From the NCBI GenBank assembly GCA_030533445.1, contig CM060070.1, forward strand, positions 29,474,501 to 29,538,500: a stretch of DNA of 64,000 nucleotides. Direction: 5' to 3'. Of the stretch, positions 1 to 13,400 are shown piece by piece. The notes beneath the pieces are model-generated. The model ran no database searches. It saw only the letters and a list, made by a program, of their open reading frames with translations, and was not told where the DNA came from. Positions within the stretch are counted from its first letter, which is position 1, and each line of letters opens with the position of its first letter. Source of the DNA: Cyprinodon diabolis (Eukaryota; Chordata; Actinopteri; Cyprinodontiformes; Cyprinodontidae). Position numbers and translations under genes: made by a program.

Positions 1-1960
1 GACGTGACCTCCAACTGACTCGAGTCCTTCCATTTTTAAACAGCTTAGCAGACCTGAATGGTCTGACGCTCGTTAAATTCTGCTTGAAAATACAAAGATA
101 GATGCCCTGATTGGTCTCCTGCTTGAGTGTTAATATCCATATAGCATTAAAAACAGACTTTCAGAGCTGGACAGGCACTAGATATGTGAAAGTAGTCGCT
201 TTTTGTAGTTGTACTGTACTTTATGAGAAGAGACATACAAATCTAACAAAACACAATCCCATAAAAAAGAAATCTGATTTAACTGGACACTGTATGGACA
301 GTGGAAGACCTGCTGCTTTTAAAAACATGGACCTATATGCTTCCATATTAACAGATATGGATGATTAAGAGTAATAAATGTCTCGCCTTTATAGACTCAG
401 TCAGTGGGGATAGTAGTTGTGGGTAAGCAGTCAATAGTAGTATAAAACATCCATCAGCCATGTATGCAAAAGTATGTGTTTGATCCAAACGATACTCTCC
501 AACAGATCCAGTTTTGGCTCCTGGGGTCATATTAAGGAGCTGGTTGTGGAGTACTTCCTCTAGTTCATTAAAACAGGTGTGTGTTTGTGTGTTAGGTGCG
601 TTGTGTTGTGAACATGCCCATCTGCTGTCCTTTTGTTAGAGTAAAACATGGGCACTCTTTAAGACAGGTATTTGCTTCCTCTCAAACTGTTCTGTATTTT
701 CTCAAACTGTTTTGTATTTATTACTAACTGTTGACTGTGTGATTTATATGTGTGCAGACAGAGCTATGCCTTAAGCCTGCTGATTGGTGACCCACTAAGT
801 ATTAAAATATATACACTGGAACCATTTAAATATGATTTATTGTTTAATTGTTTTGCCGCATTATAGCCAAAGAATGTTTATACAGTTTTGTATGGGTTTG
901 ACCAACATAAAGCAGCATATTAAAGAGTTGAGAGGAAAGAGTACATAGTTTTCTTCTTTTTGACCCCGATTACTCTGATTCCACCAAGGGTAAAACCAAG
1001 GATAATTAATTGGCTTTAAACCCCCCCTCCCCCGATAGCTAAAATTCAGCTTCTTTGCGGAGACCATGGAGGTTTATAACAAAACATTAGTCAACAAACA
1101 ATATCTTAAAGACAAAAGATCACAACATACAGGCCAAGGAGATCTGTAATTTAAACCCATATTGTTTTAAGGGGAAGATGGGTTATAAAACAGCTGAAAA
1201 TCGACCAAGGCATGGGTGTCCAATTAAACTCCCAGGTAAGATGATGATTATTCAGAGAAACGGCACAGAGGTCCATTGCAACTGGAGAAACTAGGAATCC
1301 ACAGCTTGGGTGCTAAAAGTAGTTGACAGAGCTATTAATGGCAAACATGGAAGAAAGCTGTTGCAGATTGCCATAAGCAGAGGTTTAAGGAACATCACAG
1401 ACATGAATGATGCTCTTCCCTGAAACATTTTGTCAGCATCATGCTATGGGTATGCATAGACATGAACGAAAGGAAAGTTAGGCAAAGTTGAAGCAAATAG
1501 AAATTAAAGTAAAAAACCTGGATATGCTTGAATAAAACCTGTTAAGAGATATTAAAACAGGAGGTGAACAGAATAGTGTATTTATAGAAAATGTACTATA
1601 CTTTTATGGCAATTCACATTCAAGGTAGTGAGCTTTACTGCTGCACTGTTGCTCACTGTCAGAAGAAAAGCTGCTATACACCAGCACCACATGGATAAAG
1701 TGTCTTGTCCAAGGAGTCCTGCATCCTAACACACTGTTAGATATCTTAGGTTTAAACTCTATACCTAAAGGTATTCACTCCACCAGTGGAAATACATTCA
1801 ATAAAAGTATTAATTTTGGGGATTCAGAATATTTTTCCAGCCATGTGTTTTTTTAAATGTAAAAAAAAAAAAAAAAAAAATCCATCTTCCTAGTTGAAAG
1901 TGCACACTTCTTTAAATCAAAACCGATTTCAAAAAAGGACTGTTTGCAGTTGACTTCAAA
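1..1960. other. non-coding flank downstream of sh3gl1
   Basis: I see no gene here. The small ORFs lack family resemblance. A 20-base A run lies at 1861-1880 and a C-rich patch at about 1021-1034. No recognisable transposon end was found. Confidence 0.5.
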
Positions 1961-1973
1961 CACAAAACAGCAT

Positions 1974-4250
1974 TTTATTTTTGTTTGTCCTTTATTTAAT
2001 GTAAGAAGTTGGTAAACAGGAAATGAGAAGGAAGCACAAACAAATGTGATGATAAAAAAAAATATTGCAGTTAAATTCTTTATGCATAACAAACATTAAA
2101 TGAAATCTAAGATACATAGGTACAATGAGTAACATAGGTCTACATGCAGAGATTATGTGAAATGTTTTAAGGTCTTATATAAAAAAATAACACTATAGAA
2201 ATTCATAGCAATTTATTGCAGTTTAAGGAGAATGTAAGACTGGTTAAACAAATACATAGCCCTTTAAGGAAAGGTATGACTTTAAAACCAACAATGATAT
2301 GTATCTAAATAGAAAGAACGCAGTTCCCATGGATCTTCTGATGAGATCTTTGAGCAGTCTGAACATGTCCAGGAAACTGTCTGTAGTGTTATCCATGTGA
2401 AGAAATAGACACATGCATGTAAAAACACATAAAAGTGCCAACGGGTAGAAATAAAAACAATATCTATAGAGAATTTGACTAAACTAGTTAATTTTGGTTG
2501 TTCTTCAGTCCCTCTTTTAATTTCCAAAGGCACTAAAACATGCATGCCTGACTCTTGACTGTTATCATCACAGCACCTTTTACGCCCTTTAGTTTTGAAA
2601 TATATACAAACATTGAAATGTATCATGGTCAGAGATGTAAACGTATCAGATCATGACCACAGAAAGATGGAAGAGTCAGCAGGCAGAATGGAGTGGTGGA
2701 CAACAGATGGAAGGATGGAAATAAAACACAAGACCTCTGTGAATGATTACAAAGCACAAACATTCACAAATATAAACACCAAAAACAACCTTCACAATCT
2801 GAAGGTTAATTCCTGGTAACAATTGCAGCCTTTGCTTATCCAAATGGAAAACAGATTTTTACCAATCGTGCATCCCTTGATGTTTTCCCCGTTTAAACTT
2901 TCCTCCTTCTCTCACTCATAGCTGTGAAGTTCGATGAAGACTGTGGGTTTGGACGGTTCAGAACCAGAAAGCCAGCTCTGTCTGAACAGTCAGCCCGAGA
3001 CAATAACACATCTGTCAGGTCCGATTCATGGTTAAGGTATAGAATTACAGGTCCGGACTGATCAGGTTCACATTCTCTGAGACATAAAGACGGATAGTAA
3101 AAGTAGGACAGTTAGTGGTGAATATAAAAGGCTAGCCCGCTGCCGGCAGCGTCAGCTATTCAGGCACAGCATGAATTCAAACGGTGCCGAGGACAGGGCT
3201 CAGAAAAAAAGGTTTCAAAAAAGGAAAACATGCTAAAATACGGAAGTTGAAACCTACAGGAATTTATGGCTGTGTTGTAGGGTCATTAGCGGACAAACAG
3301 ACACTAAATGTTTCCATTGCATTTTACAGTCTTTTTGGCTCTGCCTCCTCAACTAAACACACGGAAGAAACTGTGCAACCTCGGCATTTTCCTTTGGGTC
3401 TGTGTAGAACGGCAGAGTATGTCTGTGTTAATCTCATTTCACCACCGATGCTCAGTTATGTTTCCACAATTCCTGAAAACTGAAGGTATAAGGACAGAAA
3501 CACAGAAAGTAAAGGTAGATCCTGTCAAATCTATTGGCTGTTGATGCAGTCACAACCACACAGCCATGAGACAAAAAAACGAACTCTGAAACAGTCAAAA
3601 TTAGATAATTTGCCAATATAAAATTATTTTTGAAATACAACAATATTTATCCATGTTTCATTTCAATTTAATGGAGATGATGTAATCCATCATCTTGCCA
3701 GAAGGTGGCATCAAGGTATACGTACACTGCAGAGCTCTGGTGGAATTTTCAGTTAAGTTCACATGAAATTCACTGAGATCTGAGGCGATATCTTCAACCT
3801 ACAACAGCGCTACTCTAATTAACGTTAGATCGATCACCTACCCGACTCAAAAAGAGACTGCAATTACAAAAAAAACCCCACAAGGATCTGTGTGTCGACC
3901 TGTTAAGAAGACTTAAAACCTTGTCACCTATTTGTGATGAAAAATGTATTGCTCATATATTGCCAACAGTTAGTCCCCACAGAATTATCAGAGATGTAAA
4001 CGTCCCAAGAAGGATTAAGATGTTTTGTCACAGTCCTAGTCTGGATGGGTTTTTGTTTTTCTGAGGAAAAAAAAGTTGTCTTCTGGTTGATATCATATCC
4101 AGATCTTGTGTTTACAAAAAGTGCTTGCTTCTGGTGATGACGATGAAGCTCAAAGTGAAATTGAAACCTTTGGAGACCGCCTCATATCTTCACTTTTCTT
4201 CTTCACCACAATGTTTCCGCCTCTAAATTCCTTCCAGCACTCTCTTTGTT
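1974..4250 (-). other. sh3gl1: probable sh3gl1 3' UTR
   Basis: There is no further coding sequence below the sh3gl1 stop. Two minus-strand AATAAA hexamers lie close together at about 1974-1996, one inside ATTAAATAAAGG, with GU-rich sequence beyond, so cleavage near 1960 is plausible. Another AATAAA lies at about 2211-2216. The UTR boundary is inferred, not seen in a transcript. Confidence 0.4.
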
Positions 4251-4444
4251 TTAGTGTGGCAATGGAACAAGGACCTCGACGTAGTTGAGGGGGAAGAATC
4301 CTGACTGGCCGTTCAGCATGCCCTCGTACCAGTTTTCATCGATTTGGTTGGTCAGGATGATGATGTCGCCTTCGTGGAAGCCCAGCTCCCCCTCATTTTC
4401 TGGCTCAAAGTCATACAGGGCCTTGCAGCTGGGCTGCTCAGGGG
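4251..4444 (-). CDS. sh3gl1: sh3gl1 coding exon 9 (SH3 domain, stop)
   Basis: Encodes the whole SH3 domain (residues 288-351), including [27 protein letters not shown] and [16 protein letters not shown], then TAA at 4251-4253. The aromatic ALYDF, the Trp of ENWYEG and the PLNY motif that build the proline-binding groove are all present. The acceptor is TCATCAG. The intron before it (4445-11198) is about 6.8 kb. Confidence 0.96.
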
Positions 4445-7400
4445 CTGATGAGAACAAGGAAAATAGAAAGATAAGAGAAAAAAAAAAATAACAGAGTTCC
4501 AAATGTATTAAACATTTCCTGTTGAATAAAAAACAGGTGAGATCTTTAGCTTAAAATTTGGATGTTAGTGTGACACTGATGCAGATTACAGACAAGTGAA
4601 GGAAATCTGGTAGGAAGATCGTTTCATGTAAACATTCCTGAAAACCACAATCCTGTAGGACTGCCCACGTTCTTCACTTTGTTTCTGTCTCTCTGACCTC
4701 ATGCGGATCAGCAGTGATTTACACACAGACAAACTAGGCTTTTTAGCAGCCAAACAATTTCTCATTGTATCAAGTTCACCCAACACACTGCTGGGTAGGC
4801 TAGAGACAGGGAGAGCGTTTGGATTTACTCAATACACTATCAGTTCACAGGGGCAGATAAATAACACTAACTACAAGGGAACACAGTTCCTCTTAGGATG
4901 GTGCTAACACACATTTACAGATACCAACATGGATTAAACTGTAACAGGAATCTTAGCTAAGATTTTTTAAACATCACTAAGAGTGAGATCTACTTGGAAT
5001 ACATGAATGGATCTATAAACACCCATGATGAAAAAATGTCCTATTTTTCTGCTCCAGAACTGGTGATAGCTGAGTAGCTAAAGTTGGTACATTTAGCATG
5101 ACCATATAAGAAGCCCTCATCAATGTGACACAGGGGATGAGATTCTCCATGACAACAGCAGGAAAGAGGCCTCCAACAGCTCAATTTGTAGTCACACACC
5201 CAGGTTATAGGGAATTAGAAAGAAATGGACTGAATCCTTCATTGGATGTCCGATTTTATTCATCAGCAATCACTTTCTTGCGTTGTTAATAAGTAGGTGC
5301 CTGTGGTCATCGAATCACTTTGGACAGTAACCGCCAGAGTGCAGAAGTGGCTCAAACTGAGGCTGACACCTGGAAGCATCTTATTCATCTCAGTCCAGAA
5401 AAGCAAAGTCCTACAGACAGCTAAGATACTGAGAAGGACCCTGAAGCTTCCAGGCCTGTTTGAGATGATGCAGTCTTAAAATGTACTTTGTTTTGAAAAA
5501 CCAAAACCAACAGCTCCTGTCTGTCTTGCTGTGAAGCTGGCGGATGTATGAAACTAACTGATGGCTTAGTGATGCCAATTAGGGCGACTTTTCAGACCCC
5601 TTGAGGAACTAGTTTTTTGCAGAAAAAAAAGTGATTTTGAGACAAATCTACTGACTTCTCTGTTTTTGGAAAGTTTAGCGACTACACGTGACATCATCAA
5701 TCCTTCTATTATTTTTGTCAAAGTGTTGTCTCACAGGCAGCCGCCCCGTCCTGAAACCCCTGCATGCGATCAGAGCAAAGGAGGCGCAGAGGAGAGCACC
5801 TGCTCCATTTTTCTAGTTAACGAGTAACGAATGTTCAAAGCTGGCAATGATTTCACTGTGGATCACAAAGCGGGATATAAATATTGTTTTTAATTAAGTC
5901 TCTTTTTGTTCCCCGTAAATTCTTGCACTAAATTAATCACCTTATTATTACACAGCTAAAGCGTGCACCTCAGATAACTGTCTTTTTGGAAAAATTAGAT
6001 GTATGCAGAGTGGATTCAGGCAATTCATAAAAATATACACATTATCCAGTATAGAAACGTTAATGTATGCTGCATACATCAATATTTTAATGGCAGTGAT
6101 GTAGTAAATCATTTTATTTTTGATTCAGAAATTTATGACCACTTATTTCCTCCCTCTCATTTCCAATCACCTTGGTTAAAAAAAGGAAACCCTGTTTTTA
6201 TTTTAGACTTTAAAAGTAACCCACATTTTTTAAACATAATTTCTTGTATTTTAACCAATATCCCCCTCCCTGATTGAATAGCTTCCCCATCTCAGCTACT
6301 AAAAGTCAATAAGGGATATAGGTATTGGGGGTGGTTACGACATTACAACTGCCCAAATATAGTGATAACTAAATACCTCACACTTTAAATACAACTTCCT
6401 TCCTAATATTATAATACTGCACACCCTGATGTTTAAAATTGATATATTATTAATCTCTTACAGAATAGATGACACTGTTTCAAATGGAAAGGTTCTGTGA
6501 GAAAAGGTTTACTGGTGGTTGCTAGCCTATGCAAATAGATGCAATAATATAGAAATAATCACCTACATTCAAGACTACTTGAAAGAGGTTTTACTTGGAG
6601 GTAGAATTTTTCCATGCAAGCATGCTGCAGAGAGAGAAAACTGCTGGCTCAGCAGGGCCTTCTTTGCTGTGTTGACACCATTTTTTTGCACACATTTCGA
6701 GAGGTAAAATTTGCATTGAACAAAAAAGTAATTATAACGTGTGATAATTACTTTGGTGAGAATTATGTGCCTTGCACTTAAAAGAGAGGAGTTAAAATGG
6801 CAAAGTGAGTTTTTCTTTTTAAGTCTTTTTTTTTGTCACTAGTGAATTTTTCGAAAGTAGGCTGACAGGAAATGTGGTGGGGTGGGGGGGTCGCTATGCA
6901 GCAAAGGAAAGGTCAACAGGCTAGGACTCAAACTCGTGAAGGCAGCATTAACATACACTCTGTATATGGGCAACATGCTTTATCCCTGCAGTTTTGTTCC
7001 TCCCCTAAAATGAGCAGATTGCATGTTGTACAGGCAGTTTCCAAGGGGACAATAAAATAAAGATGAGTTTCTAAGCCATGGAGATCAAGGTAATAATGAT
7101 AGTAAAAAAAAATAACCATAACACTAAATTACAATTAAAGCACATCTCAAATAGCCCACCTTAAAGGCTACCGACAAAAGCAAAGAAAAACATAACCTTT
7201 ATTTGGGCAACTCAATATTTTATTAAATTCCTTACTGTCAAAATATATCTACATGCACACAGCATCTCACTCTATCATTTGGGTTTGCACTACGGTTGGG
7301 TGATATAGCTTAAAAATCGAACCCTGCCAAATCAGATAATTTTTTTCCTCATTTAGGTTTTATAATAGAAACGACACATGGCATGTATTACATTGAAAAC

Positions 7401-10400
7401 ATTTTTTTGATTTTAATCCTCCCCTATGGAGGGTAACCTCATTTTTTTTTGCAAAATAATAATGTGTTAAAGCAAACAATGAAAAAAACAAAACAAAACA
7501 AAAAAAACACTGAATGTTTGCAGCCAGCATTTTATACGTAAACATCTAAGAAAAAAAAATTATGAAATTATGTCACTTTGAGTTGTGGAGGCCCAAGAAA
7601 TGGATAGGTGAAAAACATTATACATGACTCAATAATTAAATCATACATACATCTTCAAAAGGACAGATTAATAGCCCAGCCTTACTTTGTACCACTGCCT
7701 CCCTTGTGGCCACAATAACCACAGATAATTCTGGATGTCATGTTGCACCCAACTTTCACAATTACTAGAAAAGACAATAAAACTATTGTCACAGTTTAGT
7801 TTCTGATTTGGATGTGGTAAATAATTTGTTTACCCTCAACCCATGAATCTCTGTTATTGGGTCATTAGAATATGACCTGCATATTGATGAAAGCAGAGAA
7901 AAAATGAATAGTTTGCACATGCTGTCTGTTGAATTGCAAATACAAATCAATTCCCCCCACTTTAAAGCTCTGCCCTGTATGTACAAATATGTTTGGATCC
8001 GTTTTGAAGGTGCAGTAGGAGATCTTTTCTGACGCATTCTTTACCATGTGGCTTAAAGTTCTCCCCACAGCTGCTTAGCAAGCAGTGAAATAGGAGGTCT
8101 GGAAGTTAAACTAAAATAAATGGTCCCCACTACAGTGAGAAATCAATGAATAACCCCAACCAATCACAAAGGACGGTCCGGTGTACATGACTGGTCTCCG
8201 ACACGTCAATCATGGTCGTCTGCCTGTCCCTCCCCCCTTTGCACGTACCCTGACACATGAATGAATCGACCCCCCAATGCTTGTGCAAGACGCCTTGGTT
8301 GTAAGCTAGCCACTGTTATGCTACGTTCACACCTATGGTGACCAGAGTTGGGTTTCTGCGAATGATGACCCTTTTGTTTGCAACACACAGATGAATCATC
8401 TTTGCTGCTCTGGCTGGGCCCTATCCTGTCTTTGCCTGTAACAAAGGCAGCTATATATGCTGTGATCAGTGGGTAAAAAGTAGTTTGAATCTATTTTGAA
8501 GTGAACTGAATAAAAAAAAAATGCCACAAAAGGTTACAGAATATAGGACAACTGAGTAATTAACGGCTAATCACATTTCTGTTCATTGCACAAAAGTGTT
8601 GCATTTTGAGACACCCATTTCAACAAAATCCATTTCAACCTAGAAACAGAGACAGCCATCTTTGGTGCAATACGTTAACTATTTGCCCTATTGCCAATGC
8701 TAATTGCAATAATCAGCCTCTGTGTCCTTTAGATGTAATTTTTAAAAGAATTATGGCTTCTAATCCACCATGTTAGGGGACAGATTTGGACTTGCTAACA
8801 GGAGGGAAAATAGTAACTTTTATACACTGCTCAAAAGAATAAAGGGAACACTCAAATAACACTTCCTAGAACTAAATGAATTAAATATTCTCACTGAAAG
8901 CTTTGTTTTGTACAAAGTTGAATGTGCTCATTACTGAAAACTAAACTTATGAACCAAGGAGGCCTGGATTTGGCACAAAATAAAAGTGAAAAAAACACAC
9001 TATTGGCTGATCCAACTATAGTGTAATGTCCCTAAAACAGGTATAAATGAGGCCTAGTATTGTGTGGCCTCCACATGCCTTTATGACCTCCCTAATATGC
9101 CTGAGCATGCTAGTGGTTAGGTGGTCGATGGTCTCCAGAGGAATCTCCTCCCAGACCTAGACTAAAGGATCCGCCAACTCCTGGATAGCCTGTGATGCAA
9201 CGTGATGTTGATGGATGGATCGAGACATGATGTTCCAGATGAGCTTCAATGCCTTCATTTTCAAGGAACTGCTGACACACTCCAGCCACATAGCATTATC
9301 TGTCTAGCATTATCCTGCATTAGGAGGAACCCAGGGCCAATCTCACCAGCAAATGGTTACAAGTGGTCTGATGGTCTCATCTCGGTAGCTAATGGCAGTC
9401 ATGCTACCTCTGGCGAGCACATGGAGCACTGTGAGGCCCTCCAAAGAAATGCCACCCCACACCATTACTGACCCAGTGCCAAACTATTCATGTTGAAGGA
9501 TGTTGGAGACAGCAGATTCCTCTCCACGGTGTCTCCAGACTGTCACGTCTGTCACATGTGCTCAGGGTTAACCTGTGTTGATCTGTGAAGAACCCAGGGC
9601 GTTAGCGGAAAACTAGGCAATCCTGGCGTTTTCTGGCAAATGCCAGGCATCCTGCACGGTGTTGGGCTGTGAGCACAATCCCCATCTGTGGATGTTGGGC
9701 CCTCATACCATCCTCGTGGAGTCGGTTTCTAACCGTTTCTGCAGACGAATACACATTTGTGGCCTGCTGGAGGTCATTTTGCAGGGCTCTGGGAGTGCTC
9801 CTCCAGTTCCTCCTTATACAAACGCAGAGGTGTCGTTGCCCTCCTACGGCCTCTTCGACCTCTCCTGGTCCACTGGCCTTTCTCCTGGTAGTGTCTCTAG
9901 CCTCTAGACACTAAGCTGACAGATACAGCAAGCCTTCTTGCCACAGTTCACGTCAATGTGCCATCCTGGATGAGCTGCAATACTTGAGCCACTTATGTGG
10001 GTTGTGGAGTTCGTCTCATGCAACCACGAGGGTGAAAGCACCACCAACATTCAAAAGTGACCAAAATATCAGCCAGAAAGCATAGGTACTGAGAAGTGGT
10101 CTGCGGTCCCCACCTGCAGAACCACTTCTTTATTGAGTGCATCTTGCTAATTGCCAATAATTTCCACCTGTCTATCCATTTGCACAAAAGCATGTTAAAT
10201 TGATTGTCAATCAGTGTTTTTTCCAAAATACCCTCAGATACTAAGACTGGATCTGAACCTAGTTTTGTACCAGGCGTCTAGGACTAAGTAGCTGAAGATG
10301 CGTTAGAAGAGATGTTGGGTATGGTTAATTTTATGAACACCACTTAAATCAAATATTAAAAGAAACATTCACATATAACATTAGGAGAACAATTAGTGCA

Positions 10401-13400
10401 GGTAGCCAAGTTCATAAAACTGAAAAAAAGACCCATTGTGGAAATGCAGTTGGTTTAGACAGGATATGACGTTAGGTTGAAGCAAAACCACACTCTGTTA
10501 AATAAGACACATGTAAAACACCCATCACTGCCGCAAAGCATCTGCTTCCTGAAAATCTTATCAGAGTGTTATTCACACACACACGCATGCAATCATTCCA
10601 AGGCTGCAACTTGGACACACAGTGGGTGACTAACACAATCCCGGTTTCCGAAAGGACAATGTTGCAAAGAGAAAGGACCGTTCTGCTGATGTCATAGGAA
10701 AGAGGAACAAGGTCAGCAGGAGAAAGGCCAGCCAGATAACAGGGCGGGACACACACAGCCACCAACCTCTCACCATGACATTGGTCAACAGCTAAGTGAT
10801 GTCATTTCAACACTGAATAAGTCAAACATCAATAAAAGCCTTTATGAGACTATGTAGGAAAATCAGGAAAGAGGAATTTTACACTTCTCCTGTGGCTTCA
10901 TGTTGCTTACTGGTGTGCAGTTGTTGATCAATAATGCCAGCAAGGTACTGAGGGCTCTGTTTGTTTCTGCATGATTGCACATCTTTTTTAACTCAGAGTT
11001 AAATGTCTTGTTTTTGGTAGAACTCTAGCAAGGCAGATCTTTTTACAGATCTAACATGATGACATTTCAATGTGGTTTTAGAAAAGTGAAACAGCTGAGG
11101 TTTCGCTTTTGACGATTTATAGCTGGGGATCTTTGTTTTACCGTTTAAATACATTTTCGACAAATAATTTAAAATTTGTAATGTGATTAGCATCTTACCA
11201 GAGTTGCGTGAAGGAGGAGGCGCCATTGAGGATGGGTAACCTCCATTGGAGTGGTTGTTTTCTCCAAAGTCAAAGATGGGTTTGGGTTTAGGTGTGTACT
11301 CTCGTCTTGGTCGAGACTGAGCTTCAGTCATCCTGTTCAAAGAAATATCACCATTTTAGATACAAATGAGCATAATGAGAGAAAATTTTATGTGGATGAT
11401 TAAGTTGTAGACTGGAATAGGATCAGAGCACAGCTCCATGGAAAACATATCACTTATCATTTGGATATCTTTGGATTTGCTTTCTGCACGAACCTGTCAC
11501 GCAGCTTATCAGAAAGCTCCTCCAGCACTTGCACCGCTTGTTTATGGTACTGTAGCTGCGACTCGACGAGAGATGAAAGCTGGCTCACCTGTTCAATCTA
11601 TATATACAGACAAAAAAAACAACCCATCAAGTCTTGTAAAACATTAACACATACTATACACATCAGCTACATGATCTTTCCACATGGAGCACTAAGATTG
11701 CAGATACAGGCGAGTTGAATGTTAAGATAATATAGAGCTAGGGATGCACGATATAATCGGCCCCCTATCGGTATCGGCCTTAAAACTGAATATCGGACAT
11801 CGGCCACCCCACCGATATTTAACCCGATATTTGATCAGCTTCTGAGTTTCTAAAGTCTAAAAAGAAAAAAAAAACAACTACTACTTCTTCCTCAAAAACT
11901 TATTTTTTACAGAATTAAAAACTTCTAAAGACGAGGGAAAAAATATTGGTACATTAAAATATCACAATATCTTCATGTGCTGATATATTGCCATTTAAAA
12001 ACACCATATCAATCTCTTTTACTAATGAAATATTGCTATATGTCATCGTTCTACGAAATCCCCCAAAAATGTATGAAATTTTGCCATATTTTTATATGTT
12101 GATATATTGACGCGGTATCGATCTATTTTACTAACAAAATCTCACAAGAATTTCCAAATATTACGATAGTTTGTAACAGAACGATGAAATTTCACGAGAT
12201 TTTGAAAGTACAATAGATCGATACCGTGTTTTTAAAAATCAATTTGATATCAGCATATGAAAATATATTTGAGTATATTGTTTTTCAAATTGTCAGAAAT
12301 GGATAACAAAACTGCTATTTTCAATGACTACTCATTTTTGTCCAGCTTTAACATCGGTATCGGTTATCGGCTACATGAGTTTTAAAATATCGCCATATCG
12401 GATATCGGCCAAAATCCCAATATCGTGCATCCCTATATAGAGCAACTATTTTATCTTCTTTTTTTCTTTTCTTATCTTTTGCATAAAAAGAAGGTTTTAT
12501 ATAAAATTTAAGTAAAAGAGTATTTTTATAGTCAAAGCGAAGCTAAAATTGCAGTCCCAAGATTATTTTCATCAACAGGAGGAACTCCTGGTCTGGAGAG
12601 AAACATTCAGCTAACGTCAGACTTTGAGTAATGTTGAACAGGGTGCTGAAATATGTGAGGTAACCTATTGGGTAATCAACTGCAGTAAAATGTTGGCCAC
12701 TTTCGAATATCTACAGGAATGCATAGTGCTACCTAGTATTAATGTTCCTTCTGTGTACTACTGATCTTGATCAAGCCTGTTCTTACATTTAACAGTGCAA
12801 ATTAAGAGATACAAGTATGTTTAATTTATGTTGATGTAGGGCTGGGCGATATAGAAAAAAAGCTTATCGATAAAAAAAAATGCATATTGATCGATATCGA
12901 TAATTATTGAAAAGATTTGAAACCATATTTTATGTGCAGCTCTGCCTGGACTTTTTATCATATTGCTAAATGATTTAATTTTAATAAAAAACACAAACAC
13001 AGACTTCGAATTAAATCTTTATTTAACCAACTTTTTTAACCATAACAGAATTGTTTTAAAGAAAAATAACTTAAGAGACCTGGGTTATGTTATTAAATAC
13101 TGACAAAGAATAAACTAAAGTGACCAGAAAAGTGACCATAATGAATATAACAAATAAGTAAATGCCGCCCCCGCCTCCTGCTTTAACCTGAGTTATTACT
13201 TTGAAGTTTCTGGCCCCTCAGCATTTTTATCTCAATTGTTAGAACTACGTGGGAAACTGCCCAGAACTGAAAATATATATATATATTTTCCCGAAGATTT
13301 CTCGGAGGAGAGCCGCGCCGGGGCCTACACAGCTCGTACTCCTGCGGGTGTGAGCGGCTGAGATGATAAAAAAAAAAAAAAGTTGGTTGTGTTATCAGAC

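Noticed and set aside
10472..10765. 97-aa minus ORF
   Set aside because: No homology is recognised; it lies in a sh3gl1 intron beyond the Tc1 relic with no splice-compatible ends in phase.
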